This document shows positions 23,554 through 31,537 of a stretch of DNA of 33,393 bases, piece after piece. Source of the DNA: Candidatus Bathyarchaeota archaeon (GTDB taxonomy: Archaea; Thermoproteota; Bathyarchaeia; Bathyarchaeales; DTEX01); assembly GCA_018396635.1 (NCBI GenBank), contig JAGTQE010000004.1, positions 67,797-101,189 of the forward strand. The letters run 5' to 3'. The position numbers were made by a program, and so were the translations under genes. The number at the start of each line of letters is the position of its first letter. Positions within the stretch are counted from its first letter, which is position 1. Below the pieces are notes generated by a model, which saw only the letters and a program-made list of their open reading frames with translations, did no database searches and was not told the DNA's origin.

Positions 23554-24690
23554 ATGGAGAAAAAGATCGCATTGACACACCTGGTAGATCTGTTAGAGAA
23601 AAAGAGGAAGATCGCCGCGAATCTAGAGGATATTTTAAGCGTTGATTCTAAGAGAACCGCACTTAACGACCACCACTCCAGAAGAAAGCCTAGGCCATGT
23701 GGCATGACCATACATACTGGTGTTGGCTGCAGCTACCTGTGCGCCTACTGCTATATTTATGACATGGGATTCACTGCTGTTCCAAAGCCATACCCGCTAA
23801 AGCCTGAAGAGATTGTTTACGCGCTCACGCAAAATCCATACATAGTTCCTGAGAGGACATTGGCAGCCTATGGCTCAGTAACTGAGCCCTTTCTTCCGGA
23901 AACAGTCCACCGGGCAATTGAATATATGAGGGATATTTGGAGGTGGCTAAATCTACCCACACAATTATCAACAAAGGCCATTTTAACAGATGATATTATT
24001 TCCGGGGTTCTCTCAGGAGACCCGAACGCCAGCGTACTTATAACAGTTGTTACCCTATCTAATAGGAGGTTAGAGCCAAGGGCTCCGGATCCACTAAAAA
24101 GGATTGAGAGCGCTGGAAGGGCCCTGGAGAAGGGATTAAAAGTTTCCCTGTTTATTAGGCCAATAATCCCCGGGGTAACCGACAGGGAAGCTGAGAAAAT
24201 ACTTACTGCCTCAGCTGATAAGGGCATAGATTCAGTTGTTTTGGGATCCTTGAGAGTTACTGAGAGCATTCTTTGGAGGCTTGAGAAGAGCGGGGTTGCA
24301 AGGGAGGAGATTGAGAAAAGGCTGGCCGAACCGCTTAAGGGTAGTGGGCAGATAGAGGTAAGATCCTCAGATCTAAAGGATAAGATTAGAAGACTCGCTG
24401 AAGAATTCGGGTTTAAAGTTTTCAGAGCGGCATGCGAAGCAAACATTTATTCTCATGGAAGGTACTGTGCGATGTGTCGCATAGGTCCATGTAACATTGA
24501 TGTGAAGGCGAAAGGCTTAGACGAAGAAGACCTAAGAGATCTCCTTGAATATTTGGGCATACGATACCTTGGCGTCGAGGTGGACGATAAAGCCGTGAAG
24601 ATAATGTTAAGGAAAACGGGAATAGATGAGCGCATAAAATATCTCGTAAGCACAGCAACATATCGGAAAACGATCATCATAAAGGCGTGA
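23554..24690 (+). CDS. Radical SAM protein of the spore-photoproduct-lyase-like family
   Basis: A 378-residue radical SAM enzyme. C59, C63 and C66 (CSYLCAYC) form the CxxxCxxC site for the SAM-binding [4Fe-4S] cluster. YGSVTEPFLPE and VSLFIRPIIPGVTD belong to the SPL-like barrel. No cysteine lies between residues 67 and 293, so the hydrogen-donor cysteine of true spore photoproduct lyases is absent and DNA photoproduct repair is doubtful. A second group, C294-x10-C305-x2-C308-x4-C313, probably holds an auxiliary iron-sulphur cluster. The C-terminal 60 residues form a small charged domain. There is no clear ribosome-binding site before ATG 23554. The function is unknown and the neighbours give no firm clue. 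Confidence 0.82.
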   Translation: MEKKIALTHLVDLLEKKRKIAANLEDILSVDSKRTALNDHHSRRKPRPCGMTIHTGVGCSYLCAYCYIYDMGFTAVPKPYPLKPEEIVYALTQNPYIVPERTLAAYGSVTEPFLPETVHRAIEYMRDIWRWLNLPTQLSTKAILTDDIISGVLSGDPNASVLITVVTLSNRRLEPRAPDPLKRIESAGRALEKGLKVSLFIRPIIPGVTDREAEKILTASADKGIDSVVLGSLRVTESILWRLEKSGVAREEIEKRLAEPLKGSGQIEVRSSDLKDKIRRLAEEFGFKVFRAACEANIYSHGRYCAMCRIGPCNIDVKAKGLDEEDLRDLLEYLGIRYLGVEVDDKAVKIMLRKTGIDERIKYLVSTATYRKTIIIKA

Positions 24691-24843
24691 CTTCTCAAGA
24701 TCGCATTTCGGTTAGCGTAGGCATACTTAAGTCGATATCCAAAAATTATTTAAGAGGATTTGCTCCACCATAATCTTTATTATTGAGTATTGAGGCAGGC
24801 GCTGTCGGAGCGGTGTCGGCGATGGATAGTGAGGGTGAAGAGG

Positions 24844-24960
24844 ATGCGAGTGGGCATCGCAGCCATAAACATTCCTTGCTCATACAATTTTTCACTTGCT
24901 GTTAGCAGGTACAGTCCCTGCGCATTAATAGTAGTATTTCCTTATAGGTGGACTTTATGA
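24844..24960 (+). CDS. Possible 38-codon small ORF before the MgtE-like gene
   Basis: An ATG with a GGTGAAGAGG stretch upstream opens a 38-residue frame beginning MRVGIAAINIPCSYNF. Its TGA overlaps the MgtE-like ATG as ATGA. The overlap and the purine-rich site hint at translational coupling, perhaps as a leader peptide. The peptide resembles nothing I know and could be chance. Confidence 0.2.
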   Translation: MRVGIAAINIPCSYNFSLAVSRYSPCALIVVFPYRWTL

Positions 24961-26156
24961 ACCATCATCCTCAGTATTCTCTCTCAAAAACATTTAGAGA
25001 ATGCCTTTTATCCTTCAACTTTGACTTTTTAGGCCTAATAGCTGGCGGGGTTCTTGCGGCTCACATGCATATTTTCAGGTTATCGCCATGGGTTATCACA
25101 ACTTATCCGGCAGTTTTAAGTGCGAAGGGGATAATAGCTGGCATACTTGCTGGCAGGCTGGGCACCGCCCTACACATTGGCATAATATACCCAAAATTTA
25201 TTGGCAATACTAGGAGTTTCTATACTCTACTTAGCTCTCTCATAACCATGACCCTGATAATAAGCGTGTTTATGAGCCTTATCGGGTCTCTGATCGGCTT
25301 ATTTCTATGGGGAATAAGCCTAATAGACATGCCTAATATTGTGTTATCGGTTATTGGAACGATGGCTCTTGGGCTTACAATATCTCTCTTAACGATCTTT
25401 GTATCATTTGTCTCATTTAAGAGGGGGCTGGACCCAGACATAGTTGTTTATCCAGTAATGTCTACGACAGCCGACGTAATAATAACAGTCTATTATATCA
25501 TTGTTGTAATAATCTTCTTCCTTAACAGCATTGGAAAGGCAATTATTATCTCAATTAACGCCATATACCTAATATTTTCAGCCCTGATACTCCTACGTAA
25601 CCTTCATAACAAGGAGTTTATCAAAAATATTAGGGAAGTATTTTTAACACTACTTATAGTCTCATTTATAGTTAACTTTACTGGAACATTTTTAGGCAAA
25701 ATAAGCGCCGTGATTGAGGAGAGGAGGGAAGTATACATTGTTTATCCATCTTTAATCGATATGATAGGTGATGTAGGCTCTGTTGTCGGCTCGGTTACGA
25801 CTACTAAGCTAGCGTTAGGCTTACTCTCCCCTTCTCTCAGCTCCTTAAAGGGGATTAAGGAGCAAGTGTTCGGCTCATGGCTAGCATCAATAATAATCTT
25901 CGTTATATTGTCATTTCTATCGCTTATAATGGGCGGTGCGCTTGAGATCTCCTCTTTCATTACCTTTACGCTAACCCTGTTTATGGCGAACTTTATCGCC
26001 ATACCCGTGATATCTCTTCTTTCGTATTCTGTTTCTATTGAAACTTTTAAGAGGGGGTTTGACCCAGATAATTTTGTTATTCCAATCGAAAGCTCGCTCG
26101 CCGATAATCTAACGACAATAGCGCTCTTCATCTCTTTGCTCGTGATCTATAGGTAA
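24957..26156 (+). CDS. Internally duplicated MgtE-type divalent cation transporter, no CBS domains
   Basis: A 399-residue polytopic membrane protein made of two MgtE-type transmembrane repeats. Each repeat carries the cation-path motif, KRGLDPDIVVYPVMSTTAD (nt about 25417-25473) and KRGFDPDNFVIPIESSLAD (nt about 26050-26106). This corresponds to the G-x-DP-x5-P-x4-x-D signature of MgtE and SLC41. Bacterial MgtE has one such unit plus cytoplasmic N and CBS domains and works as a dimer; here two units are joined and the sensor domains are missing. Mg2+ or a related divalent ion is the expected substrate. ATG 24957 is preferred over GTG 24948 because of GGTGG five bases upstream. The next gene, 48 nt away, encodes a PhoU-TrkA_C protein that may supply regulation. 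Confidence 0.87.
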   Translation: MNHHPQYSLSKTFRECLLSFNFDFLGLIAGGVLAAHMHIFRLSPWVITTYPAVLSAKGIIAGILAGRLGTALHIGIIYPKFIGNTRSFYTLLSSLITMTLIISVFMSLIGSLIGLFLWGISLIDMPNIVLSVIGTMALGLTISLLTIFVSFVSFKRGLDPDIVVYPVMSTTADVIITVYYIIVVIIFFLNSIGKAIIISINAIYLIFSALILLRNLHNKEFIKNIREVFLTLLIVSFIVNFTGTFLGKISAVIEERREVYIVYPSLIDMIGDVGSVVGSVTTTKLALGLLSPSLSSLKGIKEQVFGSWLASIIIFVILSFLSLIMGGALEISSFITFTLTLFMANFIAIPVISLLSYSVSIETFKRGFDPDNFVIPIESSLADNLTTIALFISLLVIYR

Positions 26157-26203
26157 ATTTAAAAGCCTTCCAAAAAATAATAATTTTAGGAGAATTATCG
26201 GGG

Positions 26204-27436
26204 ATGTATAGGAAGGAGAGAATAAGATACCGGCCCATATCTGTTAGGGAAATTCTCTTAGAGATGAAGAATCTCTCTGAGCTGATGATTGACCTAGCTT
26301 ACTCTGCAGCACTATTTAATGATAAAGATCTTGCGGAGGACGTTATTGAGCTTGAGGAGAAGGTTGATACACTAGCTTTTCTCCTAGATATGGAGATAAT
26401 GATAGCGGCCAGAGATGCTGAGGATGCACGCATACTTTCAGGCATAGCTAAGATCGCTTCTGCAGCCGATAAAATTTCAGATGCCGCTGGTGACATAGCG
26501 GCTATAGTCCTGCGGGGAATAGGCGTCCACCCAATCATATCAGATATTTTTGAGAGAGCTGAGGAAAGGCTGATAAGAATAAAGGTTCCTCCAGATTCGC
26601 CGGTCGTGGGCGCTAGACTAATAGATTTAGACCCGGCCTCAATGGGTATGGATATAATAGCTATTCATAGAAACAGGGATTGGATCATAAATCCCAAAAA
26701 TGATGAGAAAATAATGAAAGATGACATTCTAATCGTGCGGGGAGTATCTGCTGGAATAAACGAATTCAGGAGTAAGATTGGCGATAAGCAGATAAGGTAT
26801 GAGGGGCCAGCGCTCAGGGAATTTAAGGGCGAGAAATGGTTTAGAGACATAGTTGAGCGTTTCGTTGAGCTCAAAGATACCTCCGAGCTGATGATAGCTC
26901 TAGCTTACTCGGCACTTGTAATGAACAGTAGGGAGCTGGCTGAAGAAGTATATATGCTCGAGGAACATGTTGACAGAATGCACACAGACTTTGAACTTCT
27001 AGTCTTATCAAGCAAACTCAATGAAAGCGATGTTAGAGGCATCCTTGGCTTAATAAGGCTGGCTTTGGCTGCAGAGAAAATATCTGACGCAGCTGCTGAG
27101 ATTGCTGAGGTGATTTTGAGAGGAATTGAGCCGCATCCAGTCATAAAAATAGCCATAAGAGATGCTGAGGAGACGGTTGCGTATGTTCGGGTTAGCGAAA
27201 GTTCACCATTAGTAAATAAAATGTTAAAGGAGACACGCATACCTGAGGAGACTGGGATGAGAATTCTGGCAATAAAAAGGGGTGATAAATGCATGAGACC
27301 TAAACCGGATACAAGAATCGAGGCTGGAGACATCCTAATAGCGTCTGGCTACTCAGGTGGAAGGGAGGATTTAATCAAGTTAGCGGCTCCTGAGTTTGAG
27401 TTCTCGGAAACGAATATTTGGGAAGAAAGCCAGTAA
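26204..27436 (+). CDS. Duplicated PhoU-TrkA_C domain protein (probable transporter regulator)
   Basis: A 410-residue soluble protein built from two copies of a PhoU-like helical domain followed by a TrkA_C (RCK C-terminal) domain. The first PhoU copy has SELMIDLAYSAALFNDKDLA and KISDAAGDIAAIVLRGIGVHP; the second has SELMIALAYSALVMNSRELA and KISDAAAEIAEVILRGIEPHP. Each is followed by a beta-rich unit starting with SPVVGARLIDL or SPLVNKMLKET and ending in DDILIVRG or GDILIASG. TrkA_C domains bind small ligands in ion-transport regulation, and PhoU-like helices bind metals or membrane partners. Being next to the duplicated MgtE-type gene, it is probably that transporter's regulatory subunit; this is inference. 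ATG 26204 has an AGGAG 12 bases upstream. Confidence 0.87.
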   Translation: MYRKERIRYRPISVREILLEMKNLSELMIDLAYSAALFNDKDLAEDVIELEEKVDTLAFLLDMEIMIAARDAEDARILSGIAKIASAADKISDAAGDIAAIVLRGIGVHPIISDIFERAEERLIRIKVPPDSPVVGARLIDLDPASMGMDIIAIHRNRDWIINPKNDEKIMKDDILIVRGVSAGINEFRSKIGDKQIRYEGPALREFKGEKWFRDIVERFVELKDTSELMIALAYSALVMNSRELAEEVYMLEEHVDRMHTDFELLVLSSKLNESDVRGILGLIRLALAAEKISDAAAEIAEVILRGIEPHPVIKIAIRDAEETVAYVRVSESSPLVNKMLKETRIPEETGMRILAIKRGDKCMRPKPDTRIEAGDILIASGYSGGREDLIKLAAPEFEFSETNIWEESQ

Positions 27437-27466
27437 ACCTTCTTGTTAAATCATACCCGATAGCGT

Positions 27467-27484
27467 CTAGAATTTAAGTTCTAG
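27467..27484. terminator. Hairpin between convergent genes
   Basis: CTAGAA and TTCTAG form a perfect 6-bp palindromic stem around a TTTAAG loop, midway in the 56-nt gap between the PhoU-TrkA_C and pyrophosphatase genes. A bidirectional terminator is possible; no T-run follows. Confidence 0.25.
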
Positions 27485-27492
27485 CAGTAAAC

Positions 27493-29460
27493 TTAAATTA
27501 TATGTGTGGCGTAAATCAGCGCAGCTGTCCCAATCAAGTTTATAAATATGTCTAATGATGGTCCAGCAGCATCCTTCAGTGGGTCGCCGACCGTGTCGCC
27601 TATAATCGACGCCATGTAGGTTGACTCCTCCCTTCTCCTTCCACTGCCTTCAATGCGCTTCTTAGCGTTGTCCCATGCTGCACCGCTTATACACATGTTT
27701 AATGAGAGCGGTAATGTTGTGGCTAGGTTCCCGACAATAAATCCCCCTATGGCTTCTGGGCCTAAAAGCAGCCCAATGGCGAATGGAGCTACAATCGATA
27801 TTATTGCTGGATAGAACATTCCTTTTAAAGCAGCTCTCGAACTTATATTTATACACTCTATGTAGCCAGGCTTATGTTTATTCCCCCTCGGCTTCAAATC
27901 TTCCCTGATATGCCTTCTAATGGCCTTGATCATTATGTGGGCAGCTTCGCTGACAGCTTTTATTACCAGAGAGCAGAGGACAAATGATAGGGAGCCGCCG
28001 ATAAGCATTCCAGCTACCACAACCGGGTTTACTATGTCAATGGCATTCAGTCTAGCGGCGCTCAGGTAGGCTGAGAATATAGCTACCTGCGCCAACGCTG
28101 AGGTCCCTATCGCATAAACCTTGCATGCTGCCTTCGTTGTGTTGCCTATGGAATCGAGCATATCCATTGTTCTGCGAAGATCTGCATTAGCTTTTGACAT
28201 CGTGATTAAACCATTCGCATTATCAACTATGGGTCCATATGCTGAGAGGGCTACAAAGGTGGCCATTATGGATAGGAAGCCGATTGCTGAGAGCGTTATG
28301 CCATATAATCCTTCAAAACGATACGCTAAGAAGACTACCGCTGAAAGCGTTAGCGTTGGCATGAAGACTGCCTCTAGACCCGTAGATAAACCTGTCAAGA
28401 TGTTTACCGCTGGTCCAGAGCTCGATGCGGACACTATCTTCTTAATGATCTTCCCTCTAGGTGAAGTGTAGTAATTAGTTATGTGGGCTAGTAGCATTAT
28501 AGCGATTATCCCCACCAGAGTTGCATAGAATGCCTTGAGGTTGCCGAATAGAATCTGCGATAATATGGCTGAGAAAAGGGATGCGAAGAACGCTGAGATA
28601 TACACTCCCAAGAAAATATGTCTCCTATGATTCTTACTCAAGACCTTAAATAAGAACAGACCAACCATTGAAGAGATTAAACCAAAACCCAAGGCTAACA
28701 TCGGGTATGTTAAGCCCGCGGCTCCGCGTACCAGTGCTCCAAGCATCATTGCTGCAATAAGTGTGCAGACATAGGATTGGAATACGTCTGAGCCTGTGCC
28801 AGCAACATCACCAACATTGTCACCGACTTGATCTGCTATTACTGCTGGGTTGCGTGGATCATCTTCCGGCAGACCTATTTCAACCTTACCTACAAGATCG
28901 GCGCTTATATCAGCAGCCTTAGTATATATTCCCCCGCCAACGCGTGCAAATAGGCCAACTAGGCTCGCTCCAAACCCTAAACCGACAAGGTTCTCCGGGT
29001 TTTCGTATCCTGAGGCAGAAAATAGTAGGTGTAGTGCGCTAACAATAAAGAGGCCAAAGCCAGTTAACAATAAGCCAGTAGAGATTCCGCCCTCAAGCGC
29101 CATTAGGAAGGCTTTATGGAAGCTCTCTTTAGCCGCCTCAGCTGTTCTAGAATTTGTATTAACCGCTATTAGGGTTCCCAGGTAGGCTGAGAGTGCTGAG
29201 AAGAATGATCCAACAGAGAAGGTTATGGCTGTAAATAGATTGAAGAGCAGCCCCATCACCACAGCTAAGACTACACTAAATATTAAGACTAAGAGAAATT
29301 GATGGTTTAGATAGGCTACGGCTCCATCCTTAATAATCTTTGATAGTTCGAGTATCCTCTCAGATATGTTACGCTTGCGGAGAATATTGTAGACTATGAA
29401 GACTGAGAAGACTTGAGCTACAACGCTCATCACTAAAACAACCAACATAAGCAGGATCAA
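27493..29460 (-). CDS. hppA: Membrane-bound proton-translocating pyrophosphatase
   Basis: A 655-residue integral membrane pyrophosphatase with about 16 membrane segments that couples PPi hydrolysis to ion pumping. The substrate site is present in ADISADLVGKVEIGLPEDD (about 183-201), IADQVGDNVGDVAG and, near the end, GDTVGDPLKDAAGPS. The first of these is usually DVGADLVGKVE, so Gly is replaced by Ser. The K+-dependence determinant is Lys443 in GNTTKAACKVYAIG, the residue of K+-independent H+-pumping enzymes; K+-dependent forms have Ala there. The following CKV replaces the usual TKG or GKG. The TTG start at 29460 has GGTG just upstream. It converges on the PhoU-TrkA_C gene and faces away from the MATE gene across a 202-nt divergent region. 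Confidence 0.95.
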   Translation of the reverse strand: MILLMLVVLVMSVVAQVFSVFIVYNILRKRNISERILELSKIIKDGAVAYLNHQFLLVLIFSVVLAVVMGLLFNLFTAITFSVGSFFSALSAYLGTLIAVNTNSRTAEAAKESFHKAFLMALEGGISTGLLLTGFGLFIVSALHLLFSASGYENPENLVGLGFGASLVGLFARVGGGIYTKAADISADLVGKVEIGLPEDDPRNPAVIADQVGDNVGDVAGTGSDVFQSYVCTLIAAMMLGALVRGAAGLTYPMLALGFGLISSMVGLFLFKVLSKNHRRHIFLGVYISAFFASLFSAILSQILFGNLKAFYATLVGIIAIMLLAHITNYYTSPRGKIIKKIVSASSSGPAVNILTGLSTGLEAVFMPTLTLSAVVFLAYRFEGLYGITLSAIGFLSIMATFVALSAYGPIVDNANGLITMSKANADLRRTMDMLDSIGNTTKAACKVYAIGTSALAQVAIFSAYLSAARLNAIDIVNPVVVAGMLIGGSLSFVLCSLVIKAVSEAAHIMIKAIRRHIREDLKPRGNKHKPGYIECINISSRAALKGMFYPAIISIVAPFAIGLLLGPEAIGGFIVGNLATTLPLSLNMCISGAAWDNAKKRIEGSGRRREESTYMASIIGDTVGDPLKDAAGPSLDIFINLIGTAALIYATHII

Positions 29461-29627
29461 ACACCAACCCTCTACAATCCCTTAAGCGAATCGATCACTT
29501 CCGCATTTTTCTCCATTACAGAAATGGATATTAGTAAATGACTGAAATATAAGCGTTCTGCCACCTAAAATAGCTGACAGCCAATATAATGCCGCTTCAG
29601 CCCTACCTACACAACCATAATAGTAAG

Positions 29628-29637
29628 CTTTTTAATT
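29628..29637 (+). promoter_or_regulatory. Probable TATA box of the MATE gene
   Basis: CTTTTTAATT is centred about 30 nt before ATG 29663, and no ribosome-binding site intervenes. The transcript is probably leaderless. Confidence 0.42.
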
Positions 29638-29662
29638 GTCGTCTATTTAATTATGCTATATT

Positions 29663-31075
29663 ATGTCTGATGGCGACTCCAGCGACTTCAGCTCGATTGC
29701 CAGATATCGAGATAAAATTGTTAGTGGGCCGATTTTCAGCATGCTGCTGCGGCTAGGCGCGCCCCCGCTCTTAAATCAGCTAATTATTGTCGCCTATAAT
29801 ACTGCCGATGCATATTGGCTAAGCCAGTATAGCGATGTTGCTGTGGCAGTTCCAAGGCAAACTTGGCCCATCATAATGCTTTTTCAAGCGTTAGCTATGG
29901 CTTTGACCGCAGCATGCCTTAGTATAGTTTCTCAGTATGTTGGTGGAAAAGCATATAGGGAGGCCAGCCGATCAGCTTCACGGTTTTTCACCATACTATT
30001 CTTTGCGGGAGGCATGTTCTGCGTCGCGCTTATGGTTTTGAGGGGCGTGATCTTTACTTTTATAATTTCTACCCCTCCAGAAATCTTCGGTGATGTACTT
30101 AGATATTCGGGCGTAATTGCGTTCGACATATTTTTAAATTATATATCGATGACTTTTACAACGCTTTTACAGAGTTTAGGTGATACTAGGAGACCCGCCC
30201 TAGTTAATGCCGTTGCAGTCAGCCTAAATATGCTGCTTGACCCCTTCTTAGTTCTCGGCATAGGCCCCTTCCCTAGGCTGGGTGTCGTTGGAGCCGCTCT
30301 TACAGATGTTATGGGTAAAATTATATCGGCACTTACATTAGCATATATTATTAAAAGAGACTATCCGGATTTGAGGATAACGTTCACTAAGGACATAGAT
30401 TTTAAGTGGGCTGCTCTGGTTGTCCGCATAAGCTTACCGATATTTATCTTAGGATTAACGAATAGCTTCGCCTTTCTAATACAGCTAAGAATAGTGAATA
30501 GCTTTGGGGTAGTTGTGGCTACATCTTATGCAATAGGGTTCGTTATAATGGATATTGTTGATGCAGCCCTCTTTGGGCTTAGTGGAGCAACGGCAATAAT
30601 GATCGGCCAGAACCTCGGAGCTGGAAATATTAGGAGGGCTAAGGAGATTGCATATAAGTCTTGTCTCCTAGTGTTTAGTCTAGTGGCTGCGGGGGCCACC
30701 ATTATCTACCCAATTAGAGCATCTTTAATAGAAGTATTTACTGAAAGCCAGCCAATAATAATTGAGACGAACCTATTTCTCCAGAATCTGTTGCCCACGC
30801 TACCATTCTTCGGTTTAACGATGGTAGCCATGTCGACAGGCAGGGGCTCCGGCTACACACTGATCCCAACGCTAATTGGAATATTTAGGCTATGGGGCAT
30901 TAGAATTGGATTAGGATACTTGCTTGCCTTCATCCTTGGAATGGGCTCATTTGGGGCGTGGCTAGCAATAGCGCTGAGCAATGTTGTGGGAGGCATAGCT
31001 TCAATTTTCTGGATAAAGTATGGGAACTGGGCCAAACCAATAGTTAGGCGAGAAGCCTCTGAAAGACGGAGTTAA
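29663..31075 (+). CDS. MATE family efflux transporter
   Basis: A 470-residue membrane protein with about 12 hydrophobic segments in two similar halves. Each half opens with a MATE-type first helix: PIFSMLLRLGAPPLLNQLI for the first and VVRISLPIFILGLTNS for the second. QSLGDTRRPALVNAVAVSLN and GRGSGYTLIPTLI are further conserved parts. It should export cationic or drug-like compounds in exchange for Na+ or H+; the substrate is unknown. The ATG at 29663 is probably leaderless. It diverges from hppA and ends two bases from the convergent Hsp20-like gene. Confidence 0.9.
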   Translation: MSDGDSSDFSSIARYRDKIVSGPIFSMLLRLGAPPLLNQLIIVAYNTADAYWLSQYSDVAVAVPRQTWPIIMLFQALAMALTAACLSIVSQYVGGKAYREASRSASRFFTILFFAGGMFCVALMVLRGVIFTFIISTPPEIFGDVLRYSGVIAFDIFLNYISMTFTTLLQSLGDTRRPALVNAVAVSLNMLLDPFLVLGIGPFPRLGVVGAALTDVMGKIISALTLAYIIKRDYPDLRITFTKDIDFKWAALVVRISLPIFILGLTNSFAFLIQLRIVNSFGVVVATSYAIGFVIMDIVDAALFGLSGATAIMIGQNLGAGNIRRAKEIAYKSCLLVFSLVAAGATIIYPIRASLIEVFTESQPIIIETNLFLQNLLPTLPFFGLTMVAMSTGRGSGYTLIPTLIGIFRLWGIRIGLGYLLAFILGMGSFGAWLAIALSNVVGGIASIFWIKYGNWAKPIVRREASERRS

Positions 31076-31077
31076 GA

Positions 31078-31527
31078 TCAGCGTAGCCTTTGCTTTACCC
31101 CCAACACGCGCAGTTTTAGCCGCAGAACACCATTCACATAAGACTTCTCCAAAAGCTTTACATTTCTAGGTATCTCCACCCTTTTAGAGAAGCCTTCTCC
31201 ACCCTTAACCTCAAGCACGCCATCACCAATTTTTACATCTACTTTTTCAGGCGGTCCTGGGACTCTCGCCACAAAGATTATGTTTTCCCCATCCTCAATG
31301 ATGTCATATAGCCAATCATGTTTTTCCACAGGTTCTTCTTGAATGTTAAAAATTCTTTTGATCTCCCTCATCCAGTAAATTAATGCTAAAACCACAACAG
31401 ATCCAAGCGTTATTCCTAAAAGTCCTCCTTTAACTTTAAATATTACTATGAGGAGCGCTACCGCTAGAATGGTACCAATCCCTAGGATAAGGTTTAGCAG
31501 CACTTCATCCATTCCTGTTTTGGACAT
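31078..31527 (-). CDS. Membrane-anchored Hsp20-like domain protein
   Basis: A 149-residue protein with two N-terminal membrane segments (about 8-30 and 33-53) and a cytoplasmic beta-rich domain from about 67. The C-terminal part follows the alpha-crystallin pattern. VARVPGPPEKVDVKIGDG is followed by VLEVKGGEGFSKRVEIP and YVNGVLRLKLRV, the last being the G-x-L-x-[LIV] strand of Hsp20 domains. Small heat-shock proteins are normally soluble, so an anchored form is unusual and suggests a role at the membrane. The ATG at 31527 follows GGTGA at the end of the UPF0182 gene, ten bases away, so the two are one operon. A chaperone or stability partner for the UPF0182 protein is a reasonable inference only. 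Confidence 0.72.
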   Translation of the reverse strand: MSKTGMDEVLLNLILGIGTILAVALLIVIFKVKGGLLGITLGSVVVLALIYWMREIKRIFNIQEEPVEKHDWLYDIIEDGENIIFVARVPGPPEKVDVKIGDGVLEVKGGEGFSKRVEIPRNVKLLEKSYVNGVLRLKLRVLGVKQRLR

Positions 31528-31537
31528 GATTATTCAC

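Noticed and set aside
23868-24446. Minus-strand frame of 192 codons inside the radical SAM gene
   Set aside because: It is a Ser/Leu-rich antisense shadow of the coding strand with no conserved motif.
23554-24690. Spore photoproduct lyase (splB)
   Set aside because: Only the family fold matches; there is no cysteine in the region of the hydrogen-donor residue and the setting is archaeal.
27662-27856. Second frame within the pyrophosphatase gene as a possible frameshift
   Set aside because: The main pyrophosphatase frame is continuous and full length with its C-terminal motifs intact.
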